A DNA stretch of 64,000 nucleotides, from the NCBI RefSeq assembly GCF_900129345.1, contig NZ_FQVK01000017.1:1-64000 (forward strand), written 5' to 3'. Position numbers and translations under genes: made by a program. Shown here one piece after another: positions 1-10,038 of this stretch (position 1 is the first letter of the stretch; the number at the start of each line of letters is the position of its first letter). The DNA comes from Ruegeria intermedia. GTDB taxonomy: Bacteria > Pseudomonadota > Alphaproteobacteria > Rhodobacterales > Rhodobacteraceae. Under the pieces are notes generated by a model, which was given only the letters and a program-made list of their open reading frames with translations, had not been told where the DNA came from and ran no database searches.

Positions 1-2
1 CA

Positions 3-245
3 ACCCGTCGCGACCAATCCCGGTCGCGGCATAACCGAGCGGGAAATCCACCTACAAAACGGCTCGAAACTGTTCAAACGAACCGAACCACCTCTAACTG
101 CCGCTATTTCTGTCACGAATACGACCAGAAAGCCTTCGACCCGGACTATCCGACCAAACCGCTCGAGTTCTTCGAGCCCTTGCTGCGCCGCATCCTCAAC
201 AGGGGCGAGGGGCACATGGAACTCAACGAGACCTCGGACGGCTAG
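3..245 (+). CDS. 3' end of an unidentified reading frame entering from the left edge
   Basis: A plus-strand frame is open from the window edge to a TAG at 243-245. Only its last 50 or so residues look protein-like. They include the segments CRYFCHEYDQKAFDPDYP and EFFEPLLRRILNRGEGH. I do not recognise the family. The first 90 bases are poorer in GC and read as low-quality peptide, so this may be a decayed gene or a fragment. Its stop shares CTAG (242-245) with the stop of speB on the other strand, the same arrangement seen at three other convergent pairs here, which mildly favours a real gene end. Confidence 0.3.
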   Translation, partial: TRRDQSRSRHNRAGNPPTKRLETVQTNRTTSNCRYFCHEYDQKAFDPDYPTKPLEFFEPLLRRILNRGEGHMELNETSDG

Positions 246-1084
246 CAGGAGGCCATCAGGCGGTAGACGATCTGCGCGGCGGTGAAATCCCACGCTGCGT
301 TGCCATCGGGGGCCAGTTCCACCACGTCGAAGCCCACGCAGCGGCGGCCCTTCAGGGCGTGTTCGACCAGATGCAGCGCCTGGTAGTATCCCAGCCCGCC
401 CGGAACCGGGGTGCCGGTCGCGGGCATCAACGACGGGTCCAGCCCGTCGACGTCGAAACTGACATAGACCAGTTCGGGAAAATCCTCGGGCAGGTCGACT
501 GCGTGGATGTTGCCGGTCACCAGTTCCTCGGCATCGACGTGAAAGACATGGTGGCGCAGGCGGCTCTGGGCCTCTTCCTCGCAGAAGGCGCGGACGCCGA
601 ACTGGGCCAGGCGGATGCCTTCCTCGGCCAGCAGGTGCATGACCGAGGCATGGCTGTGTTTTTCGCCCTGGTAGGCGTTGCGCAGGTCGGCATGGGCGTC
701 GATCTGCACGATGCCGAGGGGCTGGCTCAGGGCGCGCGCCACGCCCATGACCGCCCCAAAGCTGAGCGAGTGTTCGCCGCCCAGCGTCACCGGCACCTTG
801 CCGGCGCGGATGGCGGATTCGGTGCGCTGGGCCAGACGCTCCATGACGTCCGGCAGCGGGCCGTCGCAATCCAGCGGGGGCTCGGTGAAGATGCCTTCGA
901 CGCAGGGTTCGGCGTGGCCCGTGATGCGTTCGAGCTCATTGCTGGCCGCGATGATCGCGGCGGGGCCGTCTGCCGTGCCCGAGCCGTAGGAGACCGTGCG
1001 TTCCAGCGGCACCGGGATGACGCGGAACCGGGCGTCTTCGCTGCGTTCGGCCTCGGTCAGTTCGCTGTCGAGAAAAATGCTCAT
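242..1084 (-). CDS. speB: Agmatinase / ureohydrolase
   Basis: A 280-residue arginase-superfamily enzyme, predicted to hydrolyse agmatine to putrescine and urea in the cytoplasm. The manganese-binding signatures are all present: GGEHS at residues 102-106, DAHAD at 129-133 and SFDVDGLDPS at 209-218. Length is normal for the family. It is the last gene of a minus-strand polyamine block: its ATG overlaps the nspC stop as ATGA, so the two are probably translationally coupled. Arginine decarboxylase lies further upstream in the block, which supports agmatine over arginine or guanidinobutyrate as the substrate, though the sequence alone cannot exclude those. Confidence 0.85.
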   Translation of the reverse strand: MSIFLDSELTEAERSEDARFRVIPVPLERTVSYGSGTADGPAAIIAASNELERITGHAEPCVEGIFTEPPLDCDGPLPDVMERLAQRTESAIRAGKVPVTLGGEHSLSFGAVMGVARALSQPLGIVQIDAHADLRNAYQGEKHSHASVMHLLAEEGIRLAQFGVRAFCEEEAQSRLRHHVFHVDAEELVTGNIHAVDLPEDFPELVYVSFDVDGLDPSLMPATGTPVPGGLGYYQALHLVEHALKGRRCVGFDVVELAPDGNAAWDFTAAQIVYRLMASC

Positions 1085-2250
1085 GATAGCCTCGCTTTGA
1101 AGTCGTCGTAGCCGAATTGCCGGATGATCTTCAGGTCATCGGTTTCGCTGTTCCACAGGGCGATGGTGGGCAGGGGCACGCCGTTGAACGTGTTGGTCTT
1201 GACCATCGAGTAATGGGCCTGATCGAGGAAGGCAAAACGTTGCCCGATCCGCAGCGGCTCGGCCCAGGTGTAGTCGCCGATCACGTCGCCCGCCAGGCAC
1301 GAAGGGCCGCCCAGGCGATAGGTGTGGCCGGTCTCGGCCTCGTCCATCAGGGCGGGGCGATAGGGGGCCTCGATCACGTCGGGCATGTGGCAGGTGGCCG
1401 AGATGTCGGTGATGGCGAGGTCCATGCCGTTGTGCGGCAGGTCGAGGATTTCGCCCACCAGAATGCCCGCATCCAGCGCCACCGCCTCGCCGGGTTCCAG
1501 ATAGACCTCGACGCCGTATTTGGCGCGGATGCGTTTGATGAACTCCACCAGCCCGTCGCGGTCATAGTCGCTGCGGGTGATGTGGTGGCCGCCGCCGAAA
1601 TTCAGCCACTTCAGGCCGTTGAGGAAGGGGGCGAGTTTCGGTTCGACCGCCGCCCAGGTGCGCGCCAGCGGCTCGAACCCCTGTTCGCAGAGCGTGTGCA
1701 TGTGCAGGCCATCCACGCCCTCCAGCGCCTTGGCGTCCAGTTGGCTGACCGGGGTGCCGAGGCGCGAGCAGGGGGCGCAGGGGTCGTATTTCGCGACCTC
1801 GCCTTCGGAATGCTCGGGGTTGATGCGCAGTCCGACCTGACGCCCCGCGGCCTGTGTCTTGGCGAGGAAGCGGTCTTTCTGGGCGGGGCTGTTGAAGATG
1901 ATGTGATCGGACAGCGCGAGGATTTCGTCGATATCGGCGTCTTTGTAACCCGCGCAGAAGGTGGCGACCTCGCCGCCATATTCCTCGCGGCCCAGCCGGG
2001 CCTCGTAGATGCCGCTGGCGCAGGTGCCGCCGAGATACTGGCGGACCAGCGGGGCCAGGGCGAACATGGAAAAGGCCTTGAGCGCGGACAGGATATGTGC
2101 GCCGGAGCGCTCGCCTATGTCGGCAAGGATGCGAAGGTTCTTCTCCACGGCCTTCTCATCAACCACGAAGCAAGGCGAAGGAACGCGATTGAGGTCGAAG
2201 CTGCGGAAGGCTCCGGCGTCGCCGGCCTGTGTGGGCATCATTTCGGACAA
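1081..2250 (-). CDS. nspC: Carboxynorspermidine/carboxyspermidine decarboxylase
   Basis: A 389-residue fold-type III PLP enzyme related to diaminopimelate and ornithine decarboxylases. The PLP lysine is Lys58 in ILSALKAFS. Further family segments are CAGYKDAD, LNFGGGHH, YLEPGEA and, in the C-terminal half, GGPSCLAGD with the active-site cysteine. It decarboxylates carboxynorspermidine or carboxyspermidine, the last step of the alternative spermidine route. It overlaps speB by 4 bases. A 104-base gap holding an intergenic repeat separates it from the dehydrogenase upstream. Co-location with that dehydrogenase, speA and speB is strong support for the polyamine role over lysine biosynthesis. Confidence 0.85.
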   Translation of the reverse strand: MSEMMPTQAGDAGAFRSFDLNRVPSPCFVVDEKAVEKNLRILADIGERSGAHILSALKAFSMFALAPLVRQYLGGTCASGIYEARLGREEYGGEVATFCAGYKDADIDEILALSDHIIFNSPAQKDRFLAKTQAAGRQVGLRINPEHSEGEVAKYDPCAPCSRLGTPVSQLDAKALEGVDGLHMHTLCEQGFEPLARTWAAVEPKLAPFLNGLKWLNFGGGHHITRSDYDRDGLVEFIKRIRAKYGVEVYLEPGEAVALDAGILVGEILDLPHNGMDLAITDISATCHMPDVIEAPYRPALMDEAETGHTYRLGGPSCLAGDVIGDYTWAEPLRIGQRFAFLDQAHYSMVKTNTFNGVPLPTIALWNSETDDLKIIRQFGYDDFKARLS

Positions 2251-2276
2251 AACCAGCGTCTCCTGATCTGGAGGAG

Positions 2277-2324
2277 CCGGGGGCGCTGCCCCCGGACCCC
2301 CGGGATATTTTTAGCCAGATGAAG
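2277..2324 (+). repeat. Dispersed intergenic repeat: GC hairpin plus CCCGGGATATTT box (copy 1)
   Basis: An 8-bp perfect stem (CCGGGGGC / GCCCCCGG, loop GCT) at 2277-2295 is followed by a 28-base box starting CCCCCGGGATATTT and ending CCAGATGAAG (2297-2324). The same box recurs at 57375-57402 (25 of 28 identical) and inverted at 57417-57440 (22 of 24), each time with a hairpin on its CCGGG side. It sits in the gap between nspC and the carboxyspermidine dehydrogenase. Function unknown; it could act as a transcript end or processing site. Confidence 0.7.
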
Positions 2325-2354
2325 CAGGGCGGTCGCGCGGACCGCCGCGAGGGT

Positions 2355-3566
2355 TCAAAACTCGACCGGGCCGTCGAGTTCGTGGACCTGCCAAGGCAGG
2401 CCGTGCTTGTTGAGCATGTCCATGAAATCATCCGGGTCCAACTGTTCCATGTTCCACACGCCCGGTTCGCGCCAGTTGCCTTTCAGCACCTGTGCCGCGC
2501 CGATCATGGCGGGGACGCCGGTGGTGTAGCTGACGGCCTGGCTGCCGACCTCGCGGTAGCATTCCTCGTGGTCGCAGATGTTGTAGATGTAATAGGTCTT
2601 TTCGCCCGAGCCGTCCTTGGCCTGGCCGGTGGCGATGTCGCCGATGCAGGCCTTGCCCTTGGTTTCGGCGCCCAGATCGCCGGGATCGGGCAGCAGGGTT
2701 TTCAGGAACTGGATCGGGATGATCTCGACCCCGTTGTGCACCACCGGGTCGATGCGGGTCATGCCGACATTCTGCAGCACCTTGGCATGGGTGATGTAGG
2801 CATCGCCGAAGGTCATCCAGAACCGGGCGCGCTCGATCTCGGGGAAGTGGGTGCTGAGCGACTCGAGCTCCTCATGATACATCAGGTACATGTTCTTCGG
2901 GCCGATGCCGGGGAAGTCGAACTCGACCTTGTGGGTCATGGCCGGCGTCACTTTCCACTCGCCGCCTTCCCAGTGGCGGGCGTCGGCCAGCACTTCGCGC
3001 AGGTTGATCTCGGGGTTGAAGTTGGTGGCGAATTCCTGATCGTTCTGGCCGCCATTGGCGTCCAGCACGTCGATCTGGCGGATCGTGTCCAGCTTGTGTT
3101 TCTTGAGCCACTTGGCGAAGACGGATGTAACGCCCGGATCGAAGCCCGAGCCCAGAATGGCGGTCAGGCCGGCCTGTTTGAACTTGTCCTGATAGGCCCA
3201 TTGCCAGTGGTATTCGAACTTGGCCTCATCCTCGGGCTCGTAATTGGCGGTGTCGAGGTAGTGGCAGCCGGCCTTGAGGCAGGCATCCATCAGCACCAGG
3301 TCCTGATAGGGCAGGGCCAGGTTCACCAGGATCTCGGCCCCGGTTTCCTTGATCAGCTTGACCGTGTCGGCAACCTTGTAGGCGTCGAGCTCGGCAGTCT
3401 TGATGTCGACGCCGGTGCGTTCCTTGACCGATTTGGCGATGGCGTCACATTTCGCCTTGGTGCGGCTGGCCAGCGTGATCTCGGTGAAGATGTTGGAATT
3501 CATCGCCATCTTGTGCACGGCGGCGTGGCTGACGCCACCCGCGCCAACTACCAGTGTCTTGCCCAT
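2355..3566 (-). CDS. Carboxynorspermidine/carboxyspermidine dehydrogenase (saccharopine dehydrogenase family)
   Basis: A 403-residue protein with an N-terminal Rossmann nucleotide-binding motif (VVGAGGVSHAA, residues 6-16) and saccharopine dehydrogenase family segments such as LGSGFDPGVT. It is expected to condense aspartate semialdehyde with putrescine or diaminopropane using NADPH, giving the carboxy-polyamine that NspC decarboxylates. The ATG has a good AGGAG ribosome site. speA ends 23 bases upstream, so the two are probably co-transcribed. Lysine metabolism is the alternative role for this family, but the neighbours speA, nspC and speB point to polyamines. Confidence 0.83.
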   Translation of the reverse strand: MGKTLVVGAGGVSHAAVHKMAMNSNIFTEITLASRTKAKCDAIAKSVKERTGVDIKTAELDAYKVADTVKLIKETGAEILVNLALPYQDLVLMDACLKAGCHYLDTANYEPEDEAKFEYHWQWAYQDKFKQAGLTAILGSGFDPGVTSVFAKWLKKHKLDTIRQIDVLDANGGQNDQEFATNFNPEINLREVLADARHWEGGEWKVTPAMTHKVEFDFPGIGPKNMYLMYHEELESLSTHFPEIERARFWMTFGDAYITHAKVLQNVGMTRIDPVVHNGVEIIPIQFLKTLLPDPGDLGAETKGKACIGDIATGQAKDGSGEKTYYIYNICDHEECYREVGSQAVSYTTGVPAMIGAAQVLKGNWREPGVWNMEQLDPDDFMDMLNKHGLPWQVHELDGPVEF

Positions 3567-3589
3567 GGGAAATTCTCCTTTCGCCGGGG

Positions 3590-5524
<1,935 letters not shown>

Positions 5525-5578
5525 TACGGCAGCCGTTCGATTCTTCCAAGCGCATTCTGCATCGCAGGTTAGCTCAAT

Positions 5579-6667
5579 TCAGACCAATGGGCGAATGGGA
5601 ACCAGATGGTTGTCCCATCGGATCCGCGAATGGGGCGATACCTCCGGGTTTGACCCGACCAGATGCCCCACATCGCCATACCCGGTGGTAAAGACAAAGC
5701 CGGATGGCCCGGGGCCCAACCCGCACACGTCGGTCAGCGAATGGGCGCGGTCAAAACGGGTGGACTCGGCATCAAAGACGTGCAGGGCGTTGCCGCGTGG
5801 GCAAGTGATGGCGACCTGCCGTCCCTCGGCGGAAAAGGCGACACTGCCCGCATAGCCGGCCAGCGTCGCCTGAATGTCATCCGGCGCGGACAGCAGGTGG
5901 TACCGGCCCCCCCGCCGATGCAGCCCCAGCAGGGCCGGCTTGTGGGACAGGTCGCCCTGCCACTGCATCGCAAAGGCCAGCAGGCCATCCGCACGAACGC
6001 CCAGATGCCGGATCGAGTTCTTGTGCAGCGCCGCGGGCAGTTCGACCTGATCCAGAACCGATCCGTCGAGGCTGACATAGGTCAGGTTCGGGCGCATGGT
6101 CGGCAGGTTCAGCTTGGTGCGCCCTGTGTCCGGATGGGTTTCGATGCCGCCGTTGGCGATGGCCAGCGATTTGCCGTCGGGCATCAACACCACGTCATGG
6201 GGGCCGACCCCCGCCGAAGAGAACTCGCCCATCCGGGCATAGCCCGTGGTCGCGTCCCAGACGCCGATGACCCCGGTGCCGGCCTCATAGTCGTTTTCGG
6301 TGGTGAACAACCGGCGGCCGTCGGGCGAAAACGCGCCGTGACCGTAGAAATGACGCCCGTCCGGCGCGTCGAGCCGGGCCAGCTGGTCCCCGGTCGCGCA
6401 ATCGATTACCAGCGCAAACCGCCCCGGACGGCGCGCGAATGCAACGGCCCGGGCCAGATGGGGATGGGCGGCGGCGGCATGCCCCCGGCCGGGCATTGGG
6501 ATCGAGAACCGAACCTCTCCCGTACTGGTCAGCCCGACCACGCGGTACGTCCCATCGTCGAACAGCGCAGCCGACAGGAAATCGGGTGATCCGACCGCAG
6601 ACCAGCCCGGCAGGGGGGCAAGAGTGGCCGCTGCCAAACCGGCCAGAAATCCTCGGCGGCTGGTCAT
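5579..6667 (-). CDS. DUF1513 family protein with Tat signal (iron-uptake cluster)
   Basis: A 362-residue exported protein. The N-terminus (MTSRRGFLAGLAAATLAP) carries a twin-arginine type signal with a hydrophobic stretch ending near SAVG. The rest is a beta-propeller-like DUF1513 domain with repeated GxWDATTGY-like and GPHDVVLMPDG segments. DUF1513 genes commonly sit beside imelysins and di-heme cytochromes in bacterial iron-uptake clusters, as here. It starts only 4 bases after the upstream imelysin stop and is the last gene of the minus-strand iron block. Biochemical role unknown; the cofactor or ligand cannot be read from sequence. Confidence 0.75.
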   Translation of the reverse strand: MTSRRGFLAGLAAATLAPLPGWSAVGSPDFLSAALFDDGTYRVVGLTSTGEVRFSIPMPGRGHAAAAHPHLARAVAFARRPGRFALVIDCATGDQLARLDAPDGRHFYGHGAFSPDGRRLFTTENDYEAGTGVIGVWDATTGYARMGEFSSAGVGPHDVVLMPDGKSLAIANGGIETHPDTGRTKLNLPTMRPNLTYVSLDGSVLDQVELPAALHKNSIRHLGVRADGLLAFAMQWQGDLSHKPALLGLHRRGGRYHLLSAPDDIQATLAGYAGSVAFSAEGRQVAITCPRGNALHVFDAESTRFDRAHSLTDVCGLGPGPSGFVFTTGYGDVGHLVGSNPEVSPHSRIRWDNHLVPIRPLV

Positions 6668-6670
6668 GTA

Positions 6671-7681
6671 TCAGTCTCCGTCCAGCGAATTGAACCCGGC
6701 ACTGATGCCGAGGGTCGGGCCAAGCTGTGCGGCGGCCAGGCTGCGGATGTCATTGATCGACTGTTGCAGCGCCTCGACCCGCAGCCGCCCCTGGGGCTCG
6801 GCCACGCCGGCCAGCGCGGGATCGTCCAGCGCCTGCGCCCGGGCGATGCTGCGGGCAAAGGCATCGTCCAGCGCGGCGGCAATCTGCGGGTGGTCGGCCG
6901 CCAGCCGCGCCGCCAGATCGCGCAGCGCCACCAGCGACAGTTCCACATGCCGCAGCGACCGCAGCGACCGGCGGGCCTCGGCCCGGTTGGGGCGGGGGCG
7001 GTCGAAACTGCCCATCGGGCGGCCCAGACGCGTATCGGCCGTAAACTCGAGCCCGGTGACAAGGGCCTTGTAGAGCTCCTGCAGGGCTTCGTCGGAGGAC
7101 CGATAGGGGCTGTCCGGCCCGGGTTGGGCAAGGATGCTGGCATAGCCGTGCCAGTCCCGGTCGATGGCCCGGGCGGTGCGGTGGATGTCGGTGGCGATGG
7201 CGCGGATCAACCCGCAGCGATAGGCCGCATCGCCCTGATCGGCAAAGGCCAGGTCGTACAGCATCCTCTCGAGCGCGAGGAAACCGCGACCGGCGATCGA
7301 GGTTTCGGCAAAGGCATCGGGGTCGGCAATGGCCGGGTCTTCGGCCGCGATCATCGCCGACAGCGCCTTGGGCGTGAACCCTTTGCTGTCGGGCCAGAAG
7401 GTCAAGGCAAAGGCGCGGTCTCCGACCTCGGTCGGGCCGAACCGCAGATGGCTGGCGGATATCCAGGCGTCGAAGGCGGCGTGGTAGGCCGCGCGCAGAT
7501 CGGCGGACCCCGGCGCGCAGTCGGCTCGTGCGGTAGCATCCAGCGCAGCCGTCGCTTCGACAAGGTGATCGAAACGCGGCAGGATATGGGCTTGGGTCAC
7601 GTCGGTCAGGATCGCATCGCGGCTTTGTGCCGCCGCGCAGAGCGGCATCAATGCGGAAAGGATCACGGCAATCAGGCGCAT
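6671..7681 (-). CDS. Imelysin-family (peptidase M75-like) periplasmic protein
   Basis: A 336-residue protein with a Sec signal peptide (MRLIAVILSALMPLCAAAQ). The helical imelysin domain contains SHLRFGP and the ALERMLYDLAF segment that corresponds to the GxHxxE helix of the family; the His is not evident, so metal binding may differ from IrpA. The family is linked to periplasmic iron handling (EfeO, IrpA). It is the second imelysin in the block, with 3 to 4 bases between it and both neighbours, so it is almost certainly co-transcribed with the di-heme protein upstream and DUF1513 downstream. Confidence 0.78.
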   Translation of the reverse strand: MRLIAVILSALMPLCAAAQSRDAILTDVTQAHILPRFDHLVEATAALDATARADCAPGSADLRAAYHAAFDAWISASHLRFGPTEVGDRAFALTFWPDSKGFTPKALSAMIAAEDPAIADPDAFAETSIAGRGFLALERMLYDLAFADQGDAAYRCGLIRAIATDIHRTARAIDRDWHGYASILAQPGPDSPYRSSDEALQELYKALVTGLEFTADTRLGRPMGSFDRPRPNRAEARRSLRSLRHVELSLVALRDLAARLAADHPQIAAALDDAFARSIARAQALDDPALAGVAEPQGRLRVEALQQSINDIRSLAAAQLGPTLGISAGFNSLDGD

Positions 7682-7684
7682 CGG

Positions 7685-9220
7685 TCAGAGACTCTCCAGG
7701 AACCGGATCAACGCATCGCGGTCGGGTTTGGGCATGGAAACGACTGCATCGCGCGCGGCCTGCGCCTCGCCGCCGTGCCACAGGACCGCTTCGAGAAGCG
7801 AGCGCGCCCGGCCGTCATGCAGGAACTGGGTGTGTCCCGAAACCCGCCGGGTCAGGCCAATCCCCCACAGCGGCGCGGTGCGCCATTCGCGGCCCGTGGC
7901 GCGGGCCTCGGGGCGGTTGTCGGCCAGTCCCTTGCCCATGTCGTGCAGCAGCAGGTCCGTGTAGGGCCAGATCAGCTGGAAACTGTGCTCGGGGCGGTCG
8001 GGCAGGCGGTGGGTGACGAAAGCGGGCGTGTGACAGGACGCGCAGCCAATGGTGTGGAACACCTCTTTCCCGCGCAGAACCTTCGGGTCATCCACATCGC
8101 GCCGGGCGGGAACGCCCAGGTTGCGGCTGTAGAAGGCCACCAGGTCCATGCCCTGCTGGTCGATCTCGAAGCCGCGTTCGTCGCCGTCACCATGCGGGGC
8201 GGTCTGGCAATCGGCCTGCGCCGGGGTGCAGTCGCCAAATGGCGCGGGGTAGAGCGGGCTGGAAATGCCGATATCGCCGGCGAAGGCCGCGGCCGACTGC
8301 TCCATGATCGTCGGCATGCCCGCCTTCAGCCCGAACCGGCCCAGCATGGGTTCGCCGAATTCCGTCGACCACACGATGTTGGGCCGCCCCGAAATGCCGT
8401 CTCCATCGGCATCGTCGGGGTCGGCCTTGGCCAAGATGTCCTCGGCCGGGATCGCCTCGAGCAGGCCCAGCCCGATCATCTGCGGCGCCACGCGCGGGCT
8501 GAGCATCGCGTCGGGGTGCAACGGCCCATAGCCCAGATCGGCCGCCCTGTAGGTGGGCTTGCGCAGCGACACGGTTTCGCCATCGGACAGCTCGACCGGG
8601 ATTTCCTGGTAGGTGATGTCCAGCCGGTATTCGGCCTTGTGGCCGGGCAGGGCAAAATCCTGCATCTGACCGCCATATGTGGGTTCGGGCAGGGTGGCGA
8701 GATACCCCTCGATCTCGGCGGGGGCGTCGTCGGGCGAACCGGGGATCGAAACGCGCAGGAACATCGAAATGGCGTTGTCTTCGGGTCCGGCCGGGGTGTG
8801 GCCACGCCCGTCCTTGATGTGGCAGCGCTGGCACGACCGGGCGTTGAACAGCGGCCCCAGCCCATCCGAGGCCAGAGTCGAGGACGGGGCCGACACCCAG
8901 ACCTTCTTGAACAGCCCGTTGCCGACTTTGAAATCCAGCTCCTGCTCAAAGCTTAGGTTGGCCGAGGGTTGCGAGAACGCATCCGCATCTGTTCGCGCCC
9001 GCACCGTCGCGGCGCCTGCCGGCAGGTCCTCATAGCGCTGGGGCTGCGTGAAATCCGACGGCGCTGCGGTGACTGTGGCGATCCGTGCCCGTTCGGCGTC
9101 GGTTCGGGGGAGGGGGTTCAAATGACTGTCCCGCAGATCCTGAGACAGGGAAGGGGTGGCCGCAAAAACGGCCGCCATGAAGAGGCCCGCCTTATTCGGC
9201 CTCGTCCATTTTCGATGCAT
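7685..9220 (-). CDS. Di-heme c-type 'thiol oxidoreductase' (COG3488-type)
   Basis: About 511 residues from the chosen start. An exported protein (hydrophobic segment [16 protein letters not shown]) with two covalent heme motifs, CQRCH near residues 130-134 and CASCH near 393-397, and an acidic [11 protein letters not shown] loop that could bind calcium. The family is related to MauG/di-heme peroxidases and is a regular partner of imelysins in iron clusters; the 'thiol oxidoreductase' name is historical and not proven. ATG at 9220 (or 9232) overlaps the end of bfr by 29-41 bases; neither has a strong ribosome site, suggesting coupling to bfr translation. Confidence 0.75.
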   Translation of the reverse strand: MHRKWTRPNKAGLFMAAVFAATPSLSQDLRDSHLNPLPRTDAERARIATVTAAPSDFTQPQRYEDLPAGAATVRARTDADAFSQPSANLSFEQELDFKVGNGLFKKVWVSAPSSTLASDGLGPLFNARSCQRCHIKDGRGHTPAGPEDNAISMFLRVSIPGSPDDAPAEIEGYLATLPEPTYGGQMQDFALPGHKAEYRLDITYQEIPVELSDGETVSLRKPTYRAADLGYGPLHPDAMLSPRVAPQMIGLGLLEAIPAEDILAKADPDDADGDGISGRPNIVWSTEFGEPMLGRFGLKAGMPTIMEQSAAAFAGDIGISSPLYPAPFGDCTPAQADCQTAPHGDGDERGFEIDQQGMDLVAFYSRNLGVPARRDVDDPKVLRGKEVFHTIGCASCHTPAFVTHRLPDRPEHSFQLIWPYTDLLLHDMGKGLADNRPEARATGREWRTAPLWGIGLTRRVSGHTQFLHDGRARSLLEAVLWHGGEAQAARDAVVSMPKPDRDALIRFLESL

Positions 9221-9677
9221 TGAGTTGCGCATAGTTTGCTTCGCCAAGCCTTTCATACAGGTCAAGCTGGGTTTCGAGGAAATCGATATGCCCTTCCTCG
9301 TCCGCCATGAGTTGTTCGAACAGCGCCATCGACACGAAGTCGCCGGCCTGTTGGCAGTATTCGCGCGCTTCCTTGTACAGGGCCCGGGCGTCGATCTCGG
9401 CCGCAAGGTCGCATTCCAGCGTTTCCTTGGGCGTCTGGCCGATGCGCAGCGGGTCGAGCTTCTGCAGGTTGGGGTGGCCGCCCAGGAAGATGATCCGTTC
9501 GATCAGCTTGTCTGCGTGCTGCATCTCTTCGATGCTTTCCTCGCGGCTTTTCTTGGCCATGTGGCCCAGGCCCCAGTCCTCTTGCAGGCGGTAATGCAGC
9601 CAGTACTGGCTGACTGCGGTCAATTCATGCCGCAGGGACTTGTTGAGGTATTCGATGACTTTGGGGTCGCCCTTCAT
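9192..9677 (-). CDS. bfr: Bacterioferritin
   Basis: A 161-residue heme-binding ferritin that oxidises and stores iron as a 24-mer. The start [13 protein letters not shown] is diagnostic and is preceded by an AGGAG ribosome site. Ferroxidase-centre ligands fall in [28 protein letters not shown] and [11 protein letters not shown]; the heme methionine is in this helical bundle. Length is exactly typical. Its start lies inside the 3' end of bfd (53-base overlap), so storage (Bfr) and release (Bfd) functions are coupled in one transcript that begins at the operator-like site at 9942-9961. Confidence 0.93.
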   Translation of the reverse strand: MKGDPKVIEYLNKSLRHELTAVSQYWLHYRLQEDWGLGHMAKKSREESIEEMQHADKLIERIIFLGGHPNLQKLDPLRIGQTPKETLECDLAAEIDARALYKEAREYCQQAGDFVSMALFEQLMADEEGHIDFLETQLDLYERLGEANYAQLNASKMDEAE

Positions 9678-9918
9678 TTGCACTCTCCTGTGTTGACCCC
9701 GCACGAAGTGCGCGGAGTTGCATGGGTACCCCAAGGGTATCGGTTGCTCGCATCGTGTCCAGAAATAGTGGCATGCAACCGCCGCAATCAGCCGATTTTC
9801 CCAAGGCGTGGTAGATTTTTCCGGGCGTGACGATCGCCTGCGGGTCTGCCGCGCGCATCCAGTCGATCGCGGCGCGGATGTCGTGGTCGGTGATGTTGGT
9901 GCAGTGGCAAACGATCAT
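9625..9918 (-). CDS. bfd: Bacterioferritin-associated ferredoxin, [2Fe-2S]
   Basis: A 97-residue protein. The N-terminus [15 protein letters not shown] and the later SADCGGC supply the four cysteines that bind the [2Fe-2S] cluster. Bfd donates electrons to Bfr to release stored iron. The core of about 65 residues is normal, but the frame runs on for about 30 low-complexity residues into the start of bfr, a 53-base overlap. The ATG at 9918 is 24 bases from a 20-bp site shared with the irpA promoter region, so iron-responsive control is likely. Confidence 0.88.
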   Translation of the reverse strand: MIVCHCTNITDHDIRAAIDWMRAADPQAIVTPGKIYHALGKSADCGGCMPLFLDTMRATDTLGVPMQLRALRAGSTQESANEGRPQSHRIPQQVPAA

Positions 9919-9941
9919 GGGCGAGCCTGACGGTAGGATTT

Positions 9942-9961
9942 CTTAGTTAAATAGTCGGATA
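9942..9961 (-). promoter_or_regulatory. Operator-like site upstream of bfd-bfr
   Basis: CTTAGTTAAATAGTCGGATA (plus-strand reading). It matches the site upstream of irpA (11373-11392) at 17 of 20 positions. It lies 24-43 bases before the bfd ATG, in promoter position. The irpA copy contains TGA-N9-TCG, one base from the TGA-N9-TCA iron-Rhodo box known from Rhodobacterales; this copy has TTA in place of TGA. An iron-responsive regulator (RirA or IscR) is the most likely reader. Assignment is inference. Confidence 0.55.
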
Positions 9962-9997
9962 ATGAGAGGGCGTCCATAGCCACCTTGTCGCAGGGCA

Positions 9998-10027
9998 CCA
10001 GAGCGCGGGCGGTTTGCCGCGCTCTGG
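9998..10027 (-). terminator. Hairpin after irpA, possible terminator
   Basis: An 11-bp perfect stem, CCAGAGCGCGG / CCGCGCTCTGG, with an 8-base loop, lies 12 bases after the irpA stop (minus strand). A T-run follows only on the plus strand (TTGGTCGTTTTT), so as a terminator for irpA it lacks a U tract. It separates irpA from bfd-bfr. Confidence 0.45.
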
Positions 10028-10038
10028 TTGGTCGTTTT

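Noticed and set aside
9233..9406. Longer start for the di-heme protein reading through bfr
   Set aside because: The extra N-terminus is the bfr gene read in another frame and would hide the signal peptide.
9998..10027. Terminator for a plus-strand transcript (hairpin plus TTTTT)
   Set aside because: No plus-strand gene ends here; kept only as a weak irpA end on the minus strand.
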